From assembly GCA_934476025.1 (NCBI GenBank), contig CAKSNI010000032.1:1-9101 (forward strand): a stretch of DNA of 9,101 bases. Reading direction: 5' to 3'. Source of the stretch: an uncultured Eubacteriales bacterium. GTDB lineage: Bacteria; Bacillota; Clostridia; Oscillospirales; Acutalibacteraceae. The translations under genes and the position numbers were made by a program. The notes beneath the pieces were generated by a model, which saw nothing but the letters and a program-made list of their open reading frames with translations, made no database searches and had not been told where the DNA came from. Positions 5,974-9,101 of the stretch are shown here, one piece after another (positions within the stretch are counted from its first letter, which is position 1; the number at the start of each line of letters is the position of its first letter).

Positions 5974-6708
5974 TTGAAAATTACTGAAAACTGTGGTACA
6001 ATGAAGACAAGTCGTGCAGGACTTAAAGATGTATGGAATGCGTTTATGCTTGATGGAGCCGAATTTACAAAAAACGATATTCCAATTTGTCCCACAACAG
6101 CAAAACATCCACCGAGCGATATTATTACTTGGGATGAAACCAAAGCCATCTACAAAAAGCATCGTATTAAAAATGAACTTGACTTTAAGCACGATGCCTT
6201 TGTATGTTGGTATATGGATGATTACAAGTTCGATAGTCCGCGCGGAATATGGCACGATTACAACTTTGCTCTAAAAGTTCTTCGTCATTTTGAAGGTGTC
6301 ATAACACCGGATTTCTCAACTTATCAGGATTTTCCGGAGCCTATCAAAATATATAATACATATCGTATGCGTGCGTTTGGTTACTGGCTCGGCAAAAACG
6401 GCATTGCGGTCATTAATAATGTTCGATGGGGAACATCTGAAACCTATAGGTATTGCTTTGACGGTATCCTGAAAAACAGCATTGTCGCCATCGGTACTGT
6501 TGGCGGCAGCCCTCGAAAATATGAAGACCGTATACGCTTTGAAACCGGCTTAAATGAACTTGTAAAGATTCTTAATCCGCACACCATTGTTGTTTATGGC
6601 TCTGCCAATTATTCTTGCTTCGAAAAACTTAAAGCACAAAGTATAAACATCTTACCTTTTTCCAGCCAAATGGCAAAAGCATTTGAAAGGAGGAAGCAAG
6701 ATGTCTAA
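5974..6708 (+). CDS. DUF4417 domain protein
   Basis: A 244-residue soluble protein that I recognise as DUF4417. Visible family blocks: DIPICPTT (35-42), VCWYMDDYKFD (77-87), GVITPDFSTYQDFPEPIKIYN (108-128), AVINNVRWGTSETYRYCFDG (145-164), SIVAIGTVGGSPRK (169-182), and TIVVYGSANYSCF (204-216). The family is common in mobile and accessory regions of Firmicutes; its biochemical role is not known to me. I choose TTG 5974 because GGAGG (5961-5965) precedes it with 8 nt spacing; an upstream TTG at 5959 overlaps that site, and ATG 6001 has no site of its own. Its last 8 nt overlap the start of the type 50 toxin gene, and that gene's ribosome binding site lies inside this reading frame, so the two are probably translationally coupled. 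The conserved Asp/Tyr/Trp residues suggest a fold with a catalytic or binding site, but this is inference. Confidence 0.85.
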   Translation: MKITENCGTMKTSRAGLKDVWNAFMLDGAEFTKNDIPICPTTAKHPPSDIITWDETKAIYKKHRIKNELDFKHDAFVCWYMDDYKFDSPRGIWHDYNFALKVLRHFEGVITPDFSTYQDFPEPIKIYNTYRMRAFGYWLGKNGIAVINNVRWGTSETYRYCFDGILKNSIVAIGTVGGSPRKYEDRIRFETGLNELVKILNPHTIVVYGSANYSCFEKLKAQSINILPFSSQMAKAFERRKQDV

Positions 6709-7054
6709 AGGTGGCAGCGGAAACTTTTCAGGAACAAAAGGGGCAAACAAGGCTTTTTCTGATTATCCCAAAACAGTTCATAGCAGAAGGCAGGATAAAC
6801 ACATTATCGGTAGCAATAATTACACATCTGGTCGAAGCATTTTCTCCGGAACAACACGGCAAGCTGAACAGCTCATAAAAGAACACAGTGGCACAGGACA
6901 GATTCTCGGTTCCAACAGGGAACGTGTTGATTTCGGCAAACAAATCGGTTACTATGTAGATCCCCAAACCAATGAAAAAATTCCTACTACAATGGGCATT
7001 ATTCACTATTCAAAGGATGGTGCACATATCGTTCCCGCCAGACCTAAAGATTAA
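6701..7054 (+). CDS. Stand-alone polymorphic toxin type 50 (Ntox50-like) protein
   Basis: 117 residues from ATG 6701, which follows GAAAGGAGG (6685-6693); the TTG at 6683 would cover this site and is rejected. The N-terminal 25 residues are flexible and Gly/Ser rich (GGSGNFSGTKG). The rest matches the type 50 toxin domain: HSRRQDKHIIGSNNY (27-41) with His34, AEQLIKEHSGTG (55-66), IGYYVDP (82-88), and MGIIHYSKDGAHIVPARP (98-115) with His102 and His109. The His positions suggest a nuclease-like site, as proposed for such toxin domains. It lacks any secretion or delivery domain, so it is either a solitary toxin of an orphan cassette or an intracellular toxin controlled by its neighbour. It sits between the DUF4417 gene (8-nt overlap) and a small acidic gene, the usual place for an immunity gene. 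Confidence 0.75.
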   Translation: MSKGGSGNFSGTKGANKAFSDYPKTVHSRRQDKHIIGSNNYTSGRSIFSGTTRQAEQLIKEHSGTGQILGSNRERVDFGKQIGYYVDPQTNEKIPTTMGIIHYSKDGAHIVPARPKD

Positions 7055-7072
7055 ACCCAAAGGAGAAAAAAG

Positions 7073-7366
7073 ATGTATTTAAACGCTTTTGAAGAAAAAA
7101 TCATATCAACATTTTTAAAAAATCTCAATCAAATATCCGGAAAAACACTATTATTAAAGTGGGATACTGGTTGTGTTTATGCAATTTTTGATACCTGTTT
7201 TGAGGATATAGATGACGAAACAGAAGAAGAGTTTTACTCTTTTTCCTTTATTGTTTCTTCTAAAGAAGGCAATCCTCCAATATTGGTATCCGATGATAAT
7301 TATTGCTTGATTAATTATAAGAACTTCCCTAAAACAATTACCCTTGATACAATAAAGGTCAATTAA
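7073..7366 (+). CDS. Small acidic protein, probable immunity protein
   Basis: 97 residues with an ATG preceded by AGGAG (7060-7064) and 8 nt spacing, 18 nt after the toxin gene. I do not recognise a named family. The N-terminus looks helical (FEEKIISTFLKNL), followed by beta strands (LLLKWDTGCVYAIFD) and an acidic stretch with DIDDETEEE at about 45-53. No membrane segment or signal peptide. Its small size, acidity and position directly behind a toxin-domain gene in the same operon fit an immunity protein that binds the basic toxin. This is inferred from context only. Confidence 0.6.
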   Translation: MYLNAFEEKIISTFLKNLNQISGKTLLLKWDTGCVYAIFDTCFEDIDDETEEEFYSFSFIVSSKEGNPPILVSDDNYCLINYKNFPKTITLDTIKVN

Positions 7367-7377
7367 AATCTCTCACC

Positions 7378-7401
7378 GCCACGGGTTTTAAAGCCCGTGG
7401 C
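7378..7401. other. Perfect palindromic hairpin after the toxin module
   Basis: GCCACGGG (7378-7385) pairs with CCCGTGGC (7394-7401); the TTTTAAAG between them is itself nearly self-complementary, and CTCTCA/TGAGAG (7370-7375 and about 7413-7418) can add an outer stem. No T-tract follows. It could end the toxin operon in both directions or be a subterminal hairpin of an IS200/IS605-type or miniature element; no transposase is visible. Confidence 0.55.
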
Positions 7402-7420
7402 AGTTTACATAATGAGAGGT

Positions 7421-7789
7421 TTATGCAGATTGCTCTGCTTTCAGCCGTTCTTTTTCCGCCTTGATTTGTGCCTTGACCTCTGCAATCATCACCGCAAGTT
7501 TTTCTTCGCATTCTTCTCTTGTGTCGGCGTAGATATTAAACTTTTTGCGTTTGCCGTTTGGCAATTTCGGCGAATAGCTGCCTTCCCATTTCTTTTCGCT
7601 GATTTGAAATAGGCACCCCGTTCCGGGGCGGCGTATCTTCGGCTGTTTCGGCTCAAATTTCGCTCTTACGGGCGTTTCCGGCGCTCTGTCGGGTGTTTCC
7701 CCGTCCTCGCCCAAAGCGCCCTCATTTCTGCCGAACCCCCGTTCAATTTTGTCGGCGGCGGAACTTGTCGGCCACAGCCCGCAGCGCAT
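7421..7789 (-). CDS. Integrase arm-type DNA-binding fragment, 5' end doubtful
   Basis: The C-terminal 75 residues or so (GTGCLFQISEKKWEGSYSP, then KLPNGKRKKFNIYADTREEC and a Lys/Glu-rich helix) resemble the N-terminal arm-type DNA-binding domain of tyrosine integrases and of small mobile-element proteins sharing it. No catalytic integrase domain follows: the frame ends after the helix, so this is at best a DNA-binding accessory protein. The ATG at 7789 has no ribosome binding site, and its first 15 or so codons overlap the opposite-strand HTH gene, where they are probably a shadow. The true start therefore seems lost or lies inside. A Pro/Glu-rich linker joins the start to the domain. I read it as a truncated mobile-element gene; an intact small protein with a non-canonical start remains possible. 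Confidence 0.5.
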   Translation of the reverse strand: MRCGLWPTSSAADKIERGFGRNEGALGEDGETPDRAPETPVRAKFEPKQPKIRRPGTGCLFQISEKKWEGSYSPKLPNGKRKKFNIYADTREECEEKLAVMIAEVKAQIKAEKERLKAEQSA

Positions 7790-8015
7790 TCACGAATGGA
7801 TACGAGAAGAAGTTCTGGTCGGCATCAAGCTCGGCCCTATACAGTACTGCGCCAAAGCGGAAATTGTAAGTTTTATGGCATCACCGCAAAGGCTGGCGCA
7901 CCCGCGCACGGAAAAATATAAGGAACTGATTCGGGAATTGAAATACAACCGGCGCCGTGAACGAGAGAACGAACAGCGGCGGCAGAAAAGAAAAATGATG
8001 AAAGAGCGTACATAA
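7749..8015 (+). CDS. Excisionase-like HTH protein, probably 5'-truncated
   Basis: SAAELVGHSPQRIHEWIREE, followed by VGIKLGPIQYCAKAEIVSFM, is the pattern of small MerR/excisionase-type helix-turn-helix proteins of mobile elements; the recognition helix is about residues 8-20 and a wing-like strand follows. The C-terminal half is a strongly basic helix (RRRERENEQRRQKRKMMKER) that may contact DNA or RNA. The TTG at 7749 has no ribosome binding site; the frame is open upstream without any ATG, GTG or TTG, and the HTH seems to begin right at the edge. The N-terminus was probably lost where it meets the opposite-strand fragment. The gene ends just before a clean terminator, which suggests it was once a complete transcription unit. 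88 residues as drawn. Confidence 0.55.
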   Translation: MSAAELVGHSPQRIHEWIREEVLVGIKLGPIQYCAKAEIVSFMASPQRLAHPRTEKYKELIRELKYNRRRERENEQRRQKRKMMKERT

Positions 8016-8019
8016 CCTA

Positions 8020-8053
8020 TGCCTCACCGGAAACGGTGGGGCAGCATTTTTTT
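8020..8053 (+). terminator. Rho-independent terminator after the HTH gene
   Basis: TGCCTCACCG (8020-8029) pairs with CGGTGGGGCA (8034-8043), with one G-T pair, around a GAAA tetraloop, followed by a run of seven T (8047-8053). It begins 5 nt after the stop codon. Confidence 0.85.
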
Positions 8054-8337
8054 GTTTCTGACGGAGCAAACTATGGAACAGCAAAATAAGATTCCCTTAT
8101 TTTGCACCATATTTTAGGGGAAACGGAATGAAAATAAGGGAAAGCCTTTGGCGGCATTAAAAATGCCGCCCACGGATAGGGGCGGCTGACTATGGGGACG
8201 TAATAGTTCGTTACCCATATATATTACTATTCCTCAAAAAGGGGATAAGAAAAGAGCCGATTTCTCGACTTTTGCCACAGATATACCATGACCGAGAAAC
8301 TGCTTATTTCTCAAAAACAGTCGCCAAGGAAAGAAAT
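8054..8337. other. Non-coding stretch with several hairpins
   Basis: No convincing gene. GCAAAATAAG (8081-8090) pairs with CTTATTTTGC (8096-8105) perfectly; the same right arm (8094-8103) also pairs perfectly with AAAATAAGGG at 8131-8140. GGCGGCATT...AATGCCGCC (8150-8170) is a further perfect 9-bp hairpin, and TTTCTCG/CGAGAAA (about 8263-8299) adds another. A 14-codon ORF at 8073 with a GGAG site ends in TAG and is not convincing. It may be a remnant of a mobile element or an untranslated RNA. Confidence 0.4.
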
Positions 8338-8370
8338 ACGGCACAGCGGTTTTTATGCCCTCTGTGCCGT
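8338..8370 (-). terminator. Probable terminator of the pilin-like gene
   Basis: ACGGCACAG (8338-8346) pairs perfectly with CTGTGCCGT (8362-8370). Read on the minus strand it lies about 48 nt after the stop of the surface-protein gene and is followed by ATTTCTTT, a weak T-tract. Confidence 0.6.
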
Positions 8371-8417
8371 AATTGCGATGTTTCCGTGATGGATCGTTAA
8401 TTGTTACTTATCTTGGA

Positions 8418-9101
8418 TTATTTGACGGAAAACCTTTTCCTCTTATCAAATACCGTTACACCTGTCAGAACGCCGCCGCTGATGAACAGCAATGCGATCC
8501 ACAGCATGAGATTGCTTGTATCGCCGCTCTGGGGAGACTCAGTATCCTGCGGCGCAGGAGGAGTCACTGGCTTCTTGGCGCTATAGCTGTTGGTGAAGCC
8601 GATTTCCTCGATCGGGTTGTTGTAGTCGGGCTCCCCGTTCTCGTCAAGCTTGCAGAAAGTCCAGCCTGCAACATTTGTGTAGCTATCCGCAAACATCGGT
8701 TTCGCATAGAACTTTGTCTCGTCGTAAGTCCAGCCTTCAGCATTTCCCTTGACCTGACGGATGACGAAGCCCTCTGACAGATTGCCTGCCTGATTCTCTC
8801 TGATTGTGAATACGAATTTACCTTCATAGGTCTTTTCGCCTTCGGTCTCGATGGTATCCTGAACCAGCACATAGTCGGTGGTGGCGCCGAAATCCTCAAC
8901 AACAAACTTGAAGGTCTCCTTGCCGGGATCCATTTCTCCGGTCTTCTTCACAGTGAACTTGAAAGGAACCTCAATTTTGATGTAGTCGGCAGGTAAATAA
9001 GTCATTGCAACCGTCTGCGTGTGTGTTGCCGCATCGGCGGTGATCGTTATATTGCCGGTGTATGCTTTGCAGTTATCGGCTGTTACTTCAACAGGGTAAG
9101 T
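8418..9101 (-). CDS. Pilin-linkage (Spy0128/FctA-like) surface protein, C-terminal part
   Basis: The frame is open to the window end, so the true start lies outside; 227 residues are visible. The first about 35 (YPVEVTADNCKAYTGNITIT...) look like the end of a repetitive beta-sandwich domain. Residues about 43-174 match the Streptococcal pilin isopeptide-linkage (Spy0128/FctA) domain: VPFKFTVKKTG, ETFKFVVEDFGA, GKFVFTIREN, GFVIRQVKG, GWTYDET, and FTNSYSAKK. A Pro-rich stalk follows, then SPQSGDTS (189-196), a hydrophobic membrane helix (about 198-217) and the basic tail DKRKRFSVK. This order is a sortase-anchored cell-wall protein, with Ser in place of Thr in the usual LPXTG/PQTGD-type signal. 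The ATG at 9005 within the visible part has no need to be the start. No sortase gene is in view. Confidence 0.8.
   Translation of the reverse strand, partial: TYPVEVTADNCKAYTGNITITADAATHTQTVAMTYLPADYIKIEVPFKFTVKKTGEMDPGKETFKFVVEDFGATTDYVLVQDTIETEGEKTYEGKFVFTIRENQAGNLSEGFVIRQVKGNAEGWTYDETKFYAKPMFADSYTNVAGWTFCKLDENGEPDYNNPIEEIGFTNSYSAKKPVTPPAPQDTESPQSGDTSNLMLWIALLFISGGVLTGVTVFDKRKRFSVK

Noticed and set aside
8073..8190. Tiny ORF with a GGAG site (14 codons, TAG) whose frame stays open for 23 more codons after the TAG.
   Set aside because: Too short, no recognisable family, and it overlaps conserved-looking hairpins. It may be a decayed gene start but this cannot be supported.
4037..9101. CRISPR array or second tRNA in the accessory part.
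   Set aside because: I saw no regularly spaced repeats with unique spacers; the only tandem repeat is the contiguous 11-bp array, and no other cloverleaf was found.

Overview
The window looks like a chromosomal segment of a low-to-mid GC Gram-positive gut-type bacterium (Clostridia/Oscillospirales-like). This is inferred from the short (443 aa) Firmicutes-type glucose-6-phosphate isomerase, strong AGGAG ribosome binding sites, several TTG starts, classical hairpin plus T-tract terminators, and a sortase-anchored pilin-like protein at the right edge. No taxonomic search was possible.

Left part (about 1-4036, housekeeping, plus strand): a promoter, pgi and a small P-loop ATPase form one unit closed by a terminator at 1971-2010. 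A textbook promoter then drives a CofE-like (F420-0:gamma-glutamyl ligase family) gene. Next comes a broken GH130 mannoside-phosphorylase gene with an in-frame TAA and an internal deletion, a pair of mutually exclusive hairpins, a tRNA-Pro(UGG) and its terminator.

Middle part (about 4037-7410, visibly AT-rich, accessory): immediately after the tRNA terminator lies a two-gene minus-strand operon. It encodes a macro-domain protein of the ThsA_Macro type followed by a TIR-like ThsB-type protein, which I read as a Thoeris-like anti-phage system. Its effector has neither the SIR2 domain nor the transmembrane segments of described ThsA proteins; it carries instead an uncharacterised N-terminal region of about 150 residues. 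The operon diverges, from a compact promoter region with an inverted repeat, from a plus-strand module: a DUF4417 protein, a stand-alone polymorphic-toxin type 50 domain protein overlapping it by 8 nt, and a small acidic protein that is probably its immunity partner. The leader of the defence operon carries three tandem 11-bp repeats.

Right part (about 7410-9101, higher GC, mosaic): two remnants typical of mobile elements lie head to head, an integrase-arm-like fragment (minus) and an excisionase/HTH-like protein (plus) with a clean terminator. They are followed by about 360 nt of hairpin-rich non-coding DNA. The last gene (minus, cut by the window end) is the C-terminal part of a Spy0128/FctA-like pilin-linkage surface protein with a variant sorting signal. 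Together with the base-composition shifts and the tRNA border, this reads as a defence/mobile island inserted beside a tRNA gene.
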